From the NCBI GenBank assembly GCA_036897095.1, contig JAYMSP010000197.1, forward strand, positions 1 through 64,000: a stretch of DNA of 64,000 nt, read 5' to 3'. This document shows, piece after piece, positions 1-12,900 of this stretch. Positions within the stretch are counted from its first letter, which is position 1. Every line of letters begins with the position of its first letter. The position numbers and the translations under genes were made by a program. This stretch comes from Plantago elongata. Its lineage: Eukaryota > Streptophyta > Magnoliopsida > Lamiales > Plantaginaceae. The notes below the pieces were generated by a model. It did not search any database. It was not told the DNA's origin and worked only from the letters and a program-made list of their open reading frames with translations.

Positions 1-140
1 TAAGCTTCAATGAATGGTTGTTGGTGTTGGCCGTGGCTTTGCCAGTAATTTTAATCGATGAGGTTCTCAAGTTCATTGGTAGATGTACGAGTGGCGTTGG
101 AGCGTCTAAAGATAGGAGATCCAAGCACAAGTCAGAGTGA
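1..140 (+). CDS. ER-type Ca2+-ATPase (ECA family), C-terminal exon, partial
   Basis: The last 45 codons of a P-type Ca2+ pump enter from the left edge of the window in frame and stop with TGA at 138-140. The readable residues include [20 protein letters not shown] followed by [11 protein letters not shown] and a basic tail ending SKHKSE. This matches, from memory, the last transmembrane helix and short cytosolic tail of plant ECA1/ECA4-type pumps, which load Ca2+ (and Mn2+) into the endoplasmic reticulum. No catalytic motif is visible because the rest of the gene lies outside the window. An AATAAA at 746-751 could belong to its 3' UTR. The family call is fairly secure; the member is not determined. 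Confidence 0.85.
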   Translation, partial: SFNEWLLVLAVALPVILIDEVLKFIGRCTSGVGASKDRRSKHKSE

Positions 141-2579
141 ATAAAACTAAAGTCGTGGAAGCATGAGCTCATTTTGGACCTGTCGACACTAGATACCTTC
201 AACTACGTATACCAGCTTGGGACTCCAGATATTTATTAGATTCATTAGACATTGTAGTACTTCAAAACTAGATTTCGGTAGATTTTTAACTGGTTTATTT
301 TAACCCAGTCACTGCCCGCTGATAATTGAAGGCATAACTCATTACATCCAAGTGAAATGGAACCTTTCGGAGGAGAATTTCCATATCTGATACTTGTATG
401 CAGTTTGTGCTGTATGAGTTGCAGTTTTGTTTCTTTGGTAGTTGGAATGGAATAATTCTTGGAATGTTGCTGTTTGGCTGGGGACCAAGAGAAACACTGT
501 ATGATGGCGTGCCGTAGTCATTGATTGGAGCTGTGCTCCCATTATATGTATGGTCCGAAAATTGTCACGTTACAGTCGCTTTTAGCGGCAACTTGAGCTC
601 GCTAGATCATTTACTCAACACAAGTGGGTGGCTAGTGCACTGACTGTAAACTTCCTTGCATATTCCTTGGTGAGGAAAATTCTAACCTCATTCATTAAAT
701 TGGAGAATAATTTTAAATTCATCTAATCTCATTTTTCAATTTTTCAATAAAAGAGGTTTATGCGTGATTTACAACTTATTTGTAGACCTGGTCATGAAAA
801 AATCTCTCCCTTGATGATTGGTAAGTGATAACTGACTCAATATTTTGGCCCAAGTTTTTTTTTTTCAAAAATTACGTTGCAAATTAATGTTACACTAATT
901 ACTTCCTCCAGGCTCTGTGCCGCCGGGGCCATGGAGGGTATCAGCGGACGTTCTGCTCCCCTCTAATGTAGTTTCATTATGAGGGTTAGATGTTTAACGA
1001 TGGAGTCAATAATGATAAGTTGATAACATCGAGAAACTAAACTTTCGTTTGTTATTGATATAGAAAAATAGAGTGGTAGATCGTTTGGCCAAGAAGCTAG
1101 TGCTCAAGGAGATGCAGTGGCCCTAAGTATTATGTTTCGTTCAAATGTAATTAACTTTTGTGAAACTTCTATATTAGTATGCAATAAATTAAAAATACGT
1201 GATGTATAATGCATATTACTTAATGAGTGTACTTATATAAAGAATAATTATCTTCTCCAGTTACTTTTGTATTTTATTTGTCGAAAAACTCTCCTAAAAA
1301 TCTAAAAAGTACTAAGAGTTATACACAAAATGATTCAGCCGCATAATTAATATACAATAATACTTATTTTGTAAGTAAATAAAAATTCACAATTTACACA
1401 TAAAACTGCACAATTAATATACATTATTGCAGGATTTTTAATACTCTCATAAAAATTTAAATTTTATAAATTTTTGTATTATTTTTTTATGATGTTCTTC
1501 ATGGTGTGTCACTAACAAATCTTATAGAAGTCATATTGACCGTTGCCTTAAATTCCATTCCGTTCCAGATATTGTCCACAACGATATAAACTAAACATGT
1601 CCTTAGCATAAAATATTGACACAAAATGAAAAGAAAAGGGAAAATAATAGAAGTAGTATAAAATTGAAATTACAAAAACAGTTAAAAAATTTTCGAAATC
1701 CCCAATTGGTTTAACCGTTTAAGCATCAATCTTCTTCACTGTTTCGAGTTTGGCCGGAACCTGTTAAACGTTCCCGTTTCGCATCTTTCCGGCAATATAA
1801 TCGTTTGACTGTGGTGGATAATCAGAACCAAGCTTCGGCGTTGAATTCGGTGCTCAGAGCTATGACATTGTTGCAGCTAGGCCGATGAATCAGAAAGTCA
1901 GAATGCCTGTGATCAAGCTTGTCAGACGTCGGAGCTTTGTTGATTGTTGATTTGCTTGTTAGTTTACTTGCTATGCACCGACTTACATTTTTCTTCTTCT
2001 TTACATTAGGTGATGATGTTTGCGTGTTGAATGTGTGTGTTTAGGTGGAGATCATTGCGATTGATTTTGTGGAGAAGTTGCCGTTTAGGTGCTGTTAAGG
2101 TTCTTGTGCTATCCGTTTGTGCTTCAGTCTTGTATTAAGACTTGCAGCTAGTATGTAACTGGTTGTGGCAGCTTTGCATTTTTTTAAAAGCCGTTGTTGT
2201 TGTGAAAATGAACTAGTTCTTTTGTCATGTTGATGGAAGTTATTTGCTGAGGGTAGATGATTATACATTGATAGCAATGGAAAAATTAGTTCGTCACTGC
2301 AACATGCGGAATACTAGTTCGGGCTTTCCTAGAAGGCTAGAACATAATCATATTGGTAGTACTTGTTATGAATTTGGCATATTGGTGCTGTTTCATTTGG
2401 AAACTTGATTAGGTTTGGTTGGTGTTGAATGCTTGAGAATTCCTTGATTTTGAGCATTTTGAAGTCTCTTCGCATTTGTCTGGTTTTGAGTGTCACGTTC
2501 TTAGCTTGTTTTATGTGCAGTGGGTGGTGTAATTTGAGATTGCGTATTCTGGCCTTATTGAGGCGGCAGATTATATCCC
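141..2579. other. Gene-poor stretch after the Ca2+-ATPase
   Basis: The first few hundred bases are probably the 3' UTR of the Ca2+-ATPase. The rest is AT-rich, with only short open frames that show no family resemblance. Bases from about 1700 to 2570 are richer in G and C and could be the leader and first introns of the decayed gene that follows, but I cannot show this. Confidence 0.4.
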
Positions 2580-3945
2580 CTTACAAGGTGAGCTTGATTG
2601 GGATCCTATATGCAGTGGTGACGGGGACTTGCTCTTAGAGGACCTGAAGAAAGCATTCTCTTCGTTCAGCACTATAACAAAAACTGTTAAAGCCATAGAT
2701 TTCAGCTCGGCGATGAATGGCTTGCCTTCACATGGTCTGCAGCTCAAGGATATATTGCCTCTGACTAAGTCTGTCCCTAAGCCACCAGATTTTGGCAATA
2801 GATAATAACATGCATGAAAAGCTAGAGCCTATTCCTGAATTCAGGACAGCATTTGATGCTTTTACTAATCAATTTGGCCAAATATATATTCCTGGCGTTC
2901 GATGTCCACCACGGGGTGTTTAAGATGTTTCTGAAGCCTCCATATCACAAGAGCCAAGTATTTCATTGGATTCTGGTAAAAAAGGACTAGTCCCTGATGT
3001 GCTTCTCCCAGAAAGTGCTATCAAACTACTTCAAATAAAACAAGGAGTGTAATCCAGGCATGTGGTTCTAAAAATTTGTCATCATGTTATCCTGCTTATA
3101 CTGGTACTTGTACCGATCCTGGATAAGCTATAGCAGTTTCAAGCGATAATTTGCAACCTGTCTTGGGTGTAGATGTTGCAGCTGAAACACAACCACAACA
3201 TGCACCGGCACAATGTAGTGAATGAAATGTCTAACCTGGTGGGCAAGCTCTTGTTGCCACAGTTAAGGTTAATTTTCTCCCGTTTCTGATGTAGGCATGT
3301 GTACTGATGAAGGTTTGGTAGTGGATGGAGTTGCAAACAAGATGGACTGTGAAAATGGAAGAGGCCAATCATTGGTATCATCTGACGAAACTACCCTGGC
3401 TTTCTATATGGAGGAGGAACAACAGCATAAGGGAAACAATTAGCAGCTGTGCAACATTTGGAAGCTTACACTCCACAGAGTGCTTAAATCTCAAAGCAAA
3501 GTTCAAGGAGACAAATTCATAGGATGTGATAAGTGACTGCAGGCTGAACGGGCCTGCCCCAAGTTATCAAGTCCACGCCCCAGAAGGTACATTCTATTGT
3601 GTATCCTTTATTTAATTTATAGGACTACTAAGTACTAACTATAGGAGCTCGTTCATGTTATCATCAGTTGCGAACCTAAAATTGGCTTTGAATTGTTCTA
3701 TTACTTCAGCATCGGTTATTGATTCTATGTGACCTGGTTTTCTTCTATATCATTGTTAGCCTGATCCTTGAGTATGATAGCACATGTTATCTTTCCAATG
3801 GCAATAATATATTCATCACTTGCAGGAAGAGAGAGAAGAAAACGAAAGCAACCTCAGCAACCTATTTTGTTTTCTTTCAAGCATTTTTTGAATTACAAGC
3901 CCCTTCAGAAGAAGCCTCGGAAGTAGAAGCCACTAATTATTTTGT
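2580..3945 (+). pseudogene. Decayed multi-exon protein-coding gene, family not recognised
   Basis: Stretches with clear protein-like composition follow each other on the + strand but are broken by stops and frame changes. One open piece (about 2588-2803) reads ELDWDPICSGDGDLLLEDLK onward. A second, in another frame (about 2808-2925), includes EFRTAFDAFTNQFGQ and ends at TAA. The same frame then reopens with DVSEASISQEPSISLDSGKK and stops again near 3050. A further piece at 3300-3535 includes SSDETTLAFYMEEEQQHKG followed by TAG. Splice-like sites persist: a donor near 3588, an acceptor near 3824 before a Lys/Arg-rich segment, and another donor near 3943. This suggests a duplicated copy that kept its introns, not a processed one. 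I do not recognise the family. A living gene with unusual splicing is possible but less likely. Confidence 0.4.
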
Positions 3946-6900
3946 AAGATTCCTCTCATACAAGCTTTGTTTACACATTATATATGGCAACTGGAATGTA
4001 GGTTTAGAGTTGCTTCAAAATAGCATCTATTCCTGATTGGTATTCAATTTAGTTATCAAAAACCTTTTGTTCTGTATGGGATAGTGTAATTAATTCTGCA
4101 AGTTTTACTCCTTTTAAAGGTAATCTCACTGTTGGTAACCAATGACCCTGACTTAATTTTTTTCTAAAGTTTTCCATGCTGAAGGACTTAGTGAAGTAAC
4201 TTTAGGGCGGTTAGTTTTTCTGGGTTCAGCGGCAGGATTTTTTTTTTAACAGTTGTTTAAATTGGGCCGAGTAGGGTATGGCCATCAGAATTGCTAGAAG
4301 TATAGTATATCTCCTGTAGTTTAATAACCCACCTTTTCCCATTGATCTTTTGATTAGTTTGCAATAACATTCTACATGTTTTAATTTAATCAAATGAAAC
4401 CATTACACCAAATAAAAATAAAAATAAAATAAACTTATCATAAATACAAATATCTTATCAATTCATGAAGATTATAAAATAGTAATATTGAATAAATTAT
4501 ACACAAACTCTTCTTGGTATGTGCTGGAAGTATTTCTACATAATACTAAAAAAGAAAATGATATTTAACGTTATTAAACAAGAAAATACATAAAAGATTA
4601 AAAAGACGAAAATAAAATATCACCGAAGGCGAGAAATGTTTCACCCAACTGGTTAGCCGCTGCAAGAGTGTATCACCAACATCTCCGGTAACTGTACAAG
4701 ACTACTGGAGTGAGTCTTAGAATGGAAATTAAAACTGAGAAAGAACCTCAATCGAATATGGACAAGGATCGATTGATGACGTGGAGGATAGTAAAAGGGA
4801 AACTGGTTGATGTAGCTTTAGTGTCACATTACGTATCCCTGATTTGTTGCGTCTAACACAATGAATTGGGATACCTTGTATAAATCTTGAGCTTGAACTG
4901 GAAGAGCTGAGTACAGGAAAAAGCTCATGTAAGTTACCCTACAATAACCTCTCCGCATGACTCTTTGGGCAACCAAAAGGTTCATAGTACGTCTCTTGAT
5001 GGTGGATTGAGTTTCAATTATTATTTGATGCAGTTGCATGAATGCTTGAAATATTATAAAGCTATAAATGAGAAAGCCACCTATACACTTATAAAATGTT
5101 AGTTAGACTTGTTGATTGAAACTTGAAAGGTAATGCTTCCCATGTGCCTGGACATTCTTTCTCAAGAGGGACCTAATTGTTCTTCCTCCAGTTAAAATAG
5201 TGCAGGTAGAGTGGCTACTGGCAATTGCTTTTTTCCAGAGTATCTTTCCAAAAAATTATAGGAACTCATTAGCATAGGCTTTTATTATAGCTTAGATTGC
5301 TTATTATTATCATTACTAGAGCAAGGATCCAACTTATTCTGTCCTCAGGTAATCTTCTTGGATCCTGTCATTTTGTTACTTTACAGTTTCTTTTTATATA
5401 CTTAGAAAATCTCATGCCGATAGATTGTTAATTCGAGAATGATTTTTAACTTATGCCACTAGTTTCATTGCACTAATTTCATTGCTCTTGCCCATAGTTT
5501 CGATTTGTCAACTCTCTTTCATATATGTTAAAGGTGGTGGTTTAATTTGCAACTGCCAGACCTTGTGCGAAATTCTCACTGTTGATATTTGTTTCTTGAT
5601 AACTTGTTAGTTCTGACTTCTGCAAAAGAAATATGAAACTTCGATATGCGTGTGAGTGTTTTTGTTTCTTAAAGTTTATGCAAATTCTTCCTTCTTAACT
5701 TCTTCAAAATTCATTCAGAAAAATGCAGCAAAAATACCTAAAATTGAAAAATGACATCCTAGAAGTCAATTTTAATCGAATGCAAGTGTAAATTTGTAAA
5801 TGAAGTTTAGAACTATTTAGGGACATACAAGTACATTATAAAAGCTTAGGAAAACATCTGAAACAACATAATAAATAATCTGAAATTGAACTTTTAAATG
5901 GCAGAAAATTGAAAATTTTACGAACTTCATGTCCTTTTTGTGTTTTTGACAGTTTAACTTGGTTCAACTGCCAAATAAATAACTATGGGCATGTAAAGGG
6001 CTACAAAGTGGTTACAGATGACAAGAATAATTTTGTTTGGAAAAATGCAAGAAGTTACTTAAAAATCTTGTTTCACTCAACTTCAATTGAAAATCTGATT
6101 CACTCACAAGTTAATGGTGCCAGATATGTACATTCTCAAGTCATTACTTTAAATAAAATTTACCCATGATCATTTTAGCTCCCATAATCTTCGTTCTATG
6201 GGTTTACGATGTTCTTTTTAAATTTGATTTGGAGCCGTCTCTGCAAATGATTGAATTATTGATTTTTTTTATAATTTTCAGAAAAATGTCATATATTTAG
6301 TAAAATAAGTCATGCGTTTAACATAATCTATTTTTTGTTTTGTTTGATCTATAGGGTTATTAGCAATAAGTAGAATCTTAATTAACTTTGATCTAGTTTA
6401 CTAGGCATAATCTTCTCACATGACTTTTGGTAAACATAGTGGACTACCCACTGCCGGCAAGAACCGACCGCCGTTCTTCCCACTCTTAGGGGCCATCTAA
6501 TAATGATTAGCTTTTACTTAGACACTTGCAGATTCAGATTCTGAGTGCAAATAGCTGCTGCTATAGTGCTGTGAGATGGTTTCACATTGTTAATGATTTG
6601 TTTACTGACTCTAATGATTCAGTAACATGAGAGACCAAATGATTAGCATCAGAGATTGTGAAATGTGTTGCCTTTTGCAAATATTAAATATGTTGTGTGG
6701 CTCCTAAAGCCAAACACGAGGTTTCGCATGAAATTCGTAAGCTGCCTTTTTGGAGTATTAATTATTAGTATAGTACTAATGAAAATGGTTATGGTGTCAT
6801 AATTTTCCTTGATTGTGGGACATTTGTCCGGAGTCAGGTGGGAAGATTGAGCATGTGCATGTTAGCATTGTCGTTCTTTCGATATTGCTGAAGAACTGTT

Positions 6901-7647
6901 TATGCATTGGGGCGAGGAAGATCTTGTGCTGCACGGTATAACAGTTAGACCATTGCAAATTAGTGGCGCATGCATTAAGATTTGGTGTGTTTGTTATGTG
7001 CAGATTATTGGAACATGACTAGTTATTCATAGTATTTAAGGATGTGGCTACGGTTTTAGAACAAGTTGTTATCTTGGGTCGGAGTCTAGACATGGTGGGA
7101 TGGCCTGTGAATCATGGCTTCTACTTAGGGACGTACATTTTGTGCAAATTTTCAAATTTAATGGGAACTAACTATGTGGACGTGTTAGTTCCGTAATTTG
7201 AACATCCACTTCTAATATCCGGAACAATCACACCACCTTTCAGGCCTTCACCCCTGATCGCATCAATCATATGCTCATTTCCGGAGGGGGATGCTTCTGA
7301 AGTTCGGAAGCTTATCCTCCGTTGTTTCATTGCACACTTATTAGTTATTACACTTAACCAACTATCGGTGTATTAGATAGGGTTACCACCCACGTCTCTC
7401 ACATAACATGTGGACCTCATATATTCTATGGATACAAACTTACGAGAGATCATATCTCAGAAAAATCGATTAATATAACATGTTTAACTACAAACATAAT
7501 ATATTTAACTTTAAGCATCGTGTATTCAATAAATTGCATTATATTTGTATCACTTACATTTCTGATGTTTATAAATTTGAGATGTTCACTGGATGCATGA
7601 CAAAAATTGCTACTCTTTTAGAGGGTGCACGATGTTAGTAAAATTTT
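3946..7647. other. AT-rich intergenic DNA
   Basis: I see no supported gene here. The open frames at 3719-4036 (+), 4824-5039 (-) and 5909-6169 (+) are short, AT-driven and without recognisable motifs. A 46-codon frame beginning MEIKTEKEPQSNMDKDR (from 4721, +) is also unsupported. Confidence 0.4.
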
Positions 7648-7725
7648 TCTTTTTTTTTTAAATGGTAAAGGTAACTCGAACCCTAACCTATTGGTTGGAG
7701 GGGACCTAAAAAACTATCTAACTCG
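7648..7725 (-). mobile_element. tRNA-derived SINE head (family 1)
   Basis: Read on the minus strand, this carries an A-box-like region, a spacer CCAACCAATAGGTTAG and a B-box-like GGGTTCGAGTTACC, and ends in an A-rich tail (the T-run at 7650-7659 on the plus strand). The same spacer and B-box arrangement recurs at 15821, 16054, 19189 and 38017. This is the layout of short tRNA-derived SINEs transcribed by RNA polymerase III. Confidence 0.55.
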
Positions 7726-8718
7726 AGTAAAAAGTTGGGCTGAGGCCTGAGGGCGAGGGGAACGGGAAGAAGAGGACAATCTGCTCAAAGATAGCGCCCA
7801 CAAGCAGAGTGTTTGTTGTGATTTAGCTGTTAGTTATCTATCCATCAAAAGTTTTGGATACAGAGTAAGTTCTTGTGTAACAAAGAACAATTACACGAGA
7901 ATATTAATTATTACCGTTCCAATGTAGTAATTTGAAGATTAATCTGAGGTGAAAGACTACTTAGGAAGCGTCAAATCATGTCAAATCGCATTTTAGATGT
8001 CTGATCAAATTATTCCCATTCATTTTCCCTCCATTCATTTCAATTTTCAACAGCTTACCCCATGGTTACAGCAAACTGTTTCATTATCATCTCAAACACT
8101 CCTTTTTCCACAAATCATGATTGCCATACTAACTTATACTTACTATTCTCGAATCTTTTTTTTACACTCATCCAAAGCCACTACTCATTGACCTGTGAAA
8201 TCCAGCCACTACTGTTTGCAGTACACCATTAACAACCATCTTGTTTGTGGGATGAATGTGCCCTTAGATAGTCTCATCACTCGCTTTCTGCCTCTCGAAT
8301 TCTCCACGCGTTAGAGTCTTGTGAACGCACTTGTAACCTCTAACACACGATAACTAACCTCTAACACATGATAACTAACAAATTAAATCATTTTAAGTTC
8401 GAATTGAATTCATTTTTTCTAGTGGGGGCACATGTAGATCATTTCAAGCGGGGCCCACTTGCGAGCTGCGTGTGCCCCAAAACTTTTAGGGATTTCGTTT
8501 CGTGTTTAACCTTTCAACTTTTAAGTTTAACATCACTCAAAAGAGAAAAAAACATGTCTTTATGAAGCTATGGAAACTGGGATCAGTGCAATGATTGTAA
8601 TTACATTAAGCTTGTTGCAACTTTGCATGTGACATACTTCTTAGAGAGTTCATAACTAAACGAAAACTAACAGTTGCAGAGAGCTCCTAAACATAAACAT
8701 CTATGTAATTCTTGACTT
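7726..8718. other. Intergenic DNA downstream of the CCT gene
   Basis: No supported gene. The CCT-motif gene on the minus strand ends at 8719, so the right part of this stretch probably contains its 3' UTR. Confidence 0.4.
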
Positions 8719-9976
8719 TTAAGGCATCAGATTAGCTGAAAGTGAATCAAGAAGATGGATCCAGGTCTCCTCATCCTCTTCATAATCTTCTGCACCTGTA
8801 CCATCCCACTCACTTTGAGGTGTCTTCTCGATTTCATCATTCCTCGCGAACCTTCCCCTTATCCGTGGCCTGCTGTCAGCTAACGTCTTCCTGCACTCGT
8901 ACTGATTGACATAAAATCTGATGTGAGTTTTCAACTACACAAACCTTTTCAGATAACAACTACAAAGTATCCATCATGTGAACATAATTTTCTAAGTGTG
9001 AGGAAAACGCTGTCAAGTCGAATTATTTTTGTAAGTACAGTAAACACTAAACAGTGATAATGAGTAGCCAAAGTGATAAGTGAAAACATTCACATCATGT
9101 TATTTTCCTTCTGTTCCATTATGACACTGCTTCAATGGCTTAATTTTTGTTTTTTGCTTCCTCTTTCTCTCATGGTGTGTTGAGAGTAACCTAGGAAGTA
9201 TGCAATTAGGAATAGGTAATGAACCTTGATCTTCTTGTTGAAGTTTCTGAGGTTCCTCTTGCTTCTGTAACGCTCAATTCTTTCTTTCTTCTCATCTGGA
9301 CTGTATCGAGTGGCTCTGCTCATGCTCTCGATTATACTAGTCTCATTCACCAACGGACTGCTGGAACGTTGACTGCGTTGCGGCATGTTTATGCCCTGTT
9401 ACATTGACATTATGTATTTTTATTATTGTCATTTTATATATAACTCTATGTTATATGTAATAAGTATGTAATATGCGCGGAATCTCTCTGTTTTATATTA
9501 GCTGCACTTGTGTGAATCTTCAGGATTTCTAGAAACACAAGGAAATCCGGTGCAAGTTACATATAACACGTAGAATGTTCACGTGGTTTCGGCGAATTAC
9601 TTACCAGCAGATCACCAGTGCTCAATGCCTTCCGAACAGGGCTGGTTTCTAAATCATAGACGCATTGCGCCGAATAGTTCATGGGAGAGTAGGCTTCAGA
9701 GTTGCCCTTCTGAAGAGAGTGACTACTAATGCTCCTTTGGAACAAAGTAGGGCTATGTGTAACCGAACTAGGAGAACCGCCATAGCTGCTGCAGCCACTG
9801 CTGGTGTATCCGACCTCTGACCTCAGCGCGGAGATGGAATCGTGGTCAGGAATGGAAAGTGTAGGCAGGATCAATGGGGGCGGTGGCAATGCGGTGGTGG
9901 TTTCCGGTAACGGGAATTCGGCATTGAAGTCCATGGAGTAGTCATAGTAGTATTGGTTATGGTTTTGGCCAAACAT
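8719..9976 (-). CDS. CCT-motif family protein (CMF type, no B-box)
   Basis: Three coding exons join in frame: 9976-9605, 9395-9225 and 8901-8719, giving 241 residues with canonical GT-AG introns, all in phase 0. The N-terminal half (MFGQNHNQYYYDYSMDFNAE onward) is low in complexity, rich in Pro and Ser, and has no B-box zinc finger. The CCT motif is split by the second intron: RYRSKRNLRNFNKKIK in exon 2 continues as YECRKTLADSRPRIRGRFAR in exon 3. The C-terminus is acidic (AEDYEEDEETW). CCT domains are known to act in nuclear localisation and in binding NF-Y subunits or DNA in flowering and light-response regulators. The architecture places this among CCT-motif-only proteins; the specific role is unknown. 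The start was chosen as the first Met in the open frame, followed by typical CMF-like sequence. Confidence 0.88.
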
Positions 9977-12900
9977 TGCTTCAGTTGTCTTGAGGTTTTG
10001 TGTTGTGAATATCTGAGTGAGTGAGTGAGTGAAATGGAAACTTGTTTCTGTTTTGATTTTGTGATAAAAAAACTAGTTGGCACATGGAACTACTTAAAGG
10101 GGAATGTACAAGCTGGAGTTTGGGAGATGATGTGCACTGACGTCAGGTTTTTTTTTTTTTTTTTTGGTGGGAGTTGACTTGATATAAATCTTTCTTGTCG
10201 TCTTGAAATGGTCTGGTTGCCTTGCACAGTTGCACTATACCCTGCCTTAGGTTAGTTTGTGAGATTTGATAGATTGAAGACGATTAGAGGCGAATACCCC
10301 TTCAAACGATTGCTATGATCGTCTGATTTGTTATGTTAAACGTATGAGATTGATACCATTACTATGTTATAAATTGATTTAATCTGTAGTTGATGTAAGA
10401 AAGTTAATTGTGTATATACTTGCATAATAATTTTTTTATTTATACGAGTATATGAAGTTCGAACTGTATGTCGCATCGAAGATGATACTCAATCTAAAAA
10501 CTGTTAAAAAGTTGATAGATTGGAATCTATAGAAGTCAAGAATTGTGTTCATGGGAATGGAAACCGCACCAAGTCAACTTGCGAGACAGAGACATACAAT
10601 GCACATTTCTTTCCCCTTCTGACTTGGAACGGACACTATAAACTCAAAGTGCGATGTTTTTAGCCTACATTAATAATTCTTATAGGGTAATTGAGAGCTT
10701 TTCATATAGTTATCACATACGTGGTCCATACGAATTGCATGTTTATCACAAATGCAACTTACTCGATAGTCAAGATGCCTTGTGCATTATGTTATTTGGC
10801 AGGAAGTCCGGATTTTAAGTTCATTCGGTGAAATTATATACGGAAGGTTGCGAGGAATTTAAATTATTGAAATTATTACATATACAATCTTCTTTTTCTT
10901 TTAAAAGTCGAAAGAGAGGTGAACATCTCACTATGTCCCATATCATGTGTCCTTGCTCTTTGGAGCTACTTAATCATGTGATGTATTGATGTAGTTTCAT
11001 GTCGATGTGTATAGCGTTTGCAAGACTTTCCATGGTATCCCCGGAAAGGGAATCATAGGAAGATTGATCGACGAAAACTGCAACTAGAAATCCGATTGAA
11101 TCAGCATTGATTTGTAAAATAACACAACTTTAGCCACTCGCACGACAATAATGGATTTATGGGGTTCATATTGTGAAAATGGCAAAGTCGAAGAGACAGA
11201 AAAGCAAGAAACAATATTTTAGTGACATTCCATGCACGCAGAAGATTTTCCGAGACAACACCATTATTATACTAAAATATCACAGGAAAAATTAAAGGCC
11301 ATTACTTGGAATTAAAAAATGCACTTTTGAATATTTTGCAACTTTGAAAACAAAATTAATAGAAACCCCACCACTTGTAAGTTATAAGTTCAAAAGTATG
11401 AATATGTTAATCCGAAAAATAAAGTCCCATGTGAGCGCCATGTTTGTTGTATATCTATAAATGAAATCATTTTGTCATAGGTTATTAGGGTTGATCAAAC
11501 CAGTAGAGTAATGATTATTAGAACGACATAATTTTGCTTTAAGGGTACTAATTAAGATTGTGATTTAGGTATATGCATAAGTTTTAATTTTCCTAAAAAG
11601 TTTTGATTAATTGTACATCCACTAGAAGAAATGTCAATCATGTTGTGCTTTTGAAAATAACTTTATTCCACTTATTTAGTACTCATTTCATGATCTTTAA
11701 GACTTCTTTCAACTCTATGCCATCTCTACCTTCTCATTCAGTCCATAGATCTCTAGGCTCTACATCTCTAAACCTTTTTCCCGAGTGTGATTTGATCCTA
11801 TATAGTTTGGATTGATTCTTAGTTCAAAAAATAAAAGTTTTGATAAACCGGCATTAGTTCCGACTAACAAAATGGGCAACGAGTTTACTTACCACTTGAA
11901 TAACCTAGTTGGTCGTTTATATCTATATTAATTTTATAAAGAGTATGATTGTCATGCGCCGGTCTAACAAAGACTAGAGATCATGGTGATTTAGTTTTAA
12001 AATTATATAAATCTTCATTGATTTTGATCGTGATAACTTGACTGGATTTTTTCTTTTTTAAATTAACTTGACTGGAATTGAGGAAGTCAAAGTGATGATG
12101 GTTTGACATAGGTGAGTTCTTATCTTCAGGGAAAATCACCGCCAACAAACTTGAATCAAAAGATTTCCTATCTTATATCTACAACCTTCTTATTACTCGA
12201 TCACCAAAACTTCGTATGAATTCTTTGAAGAAAAAAAAATCTTGATCCGCTCTTACTTGGCAGTAGTGTTTAGCAATTCGAAAGCATAGAAGTAGAGTTG
12301 TGAAGGAAGTTTATCTTGGTCACAAAGCAACTTATATGGCTTGTTTTGTTTTGTGAGGTTCTAGTTCAGTTGAATCCTCTTCTTTAGAGCATTCCGGATA
12401 CTCTTGTCTCGGCATATCTTTTACGATTAATAAATTTTGCCGTTTCAAACAAAACTCCTCGTCTCAATTATTAATCTAAACCAAGTTTGGGGTTCTGATT
12501 TCTCAAAAGGACCGTGTCTGATAGTGAAAAGTTGAATAAAAGGTACATACATACATAGTAGGTCCTGAAGAATCCAATTGATAACACTTGAGAAAGTGGT
12601 TGTTGCCATCTACTAGCATGTCAGAATTCCTTCATATTTTGCCTGGAATCAATTATGGCCTTCCAGACTTTTGTTCTAAACTACAATACCCCTGACCTAT
12701 ACATGTTCGTGCAACGTTTCGTTCATCAATTGGTCAACAACCATGTTCCTCAAACCAACACCAATCACAGCATCACAAAGAGCTCAACAAAAAGTTGCAG
12801 ACATTTACGTACTCTATCGTAAGTAAACCACTAGAGAAGAACATTCCATCATCTGTCAGATATGTTTATGGAGAGCTCTGTATTGTCACCTCACCTCCAA

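Noticed and set aside
3719-4036. Open frame of 105 codons on the plus strand
   Set aside because: It reads through an intron-like, T-rich stretch and changes composition midway. Only its Lys/Arg-rich middle looks coding, and that belongs to the decayed gene.
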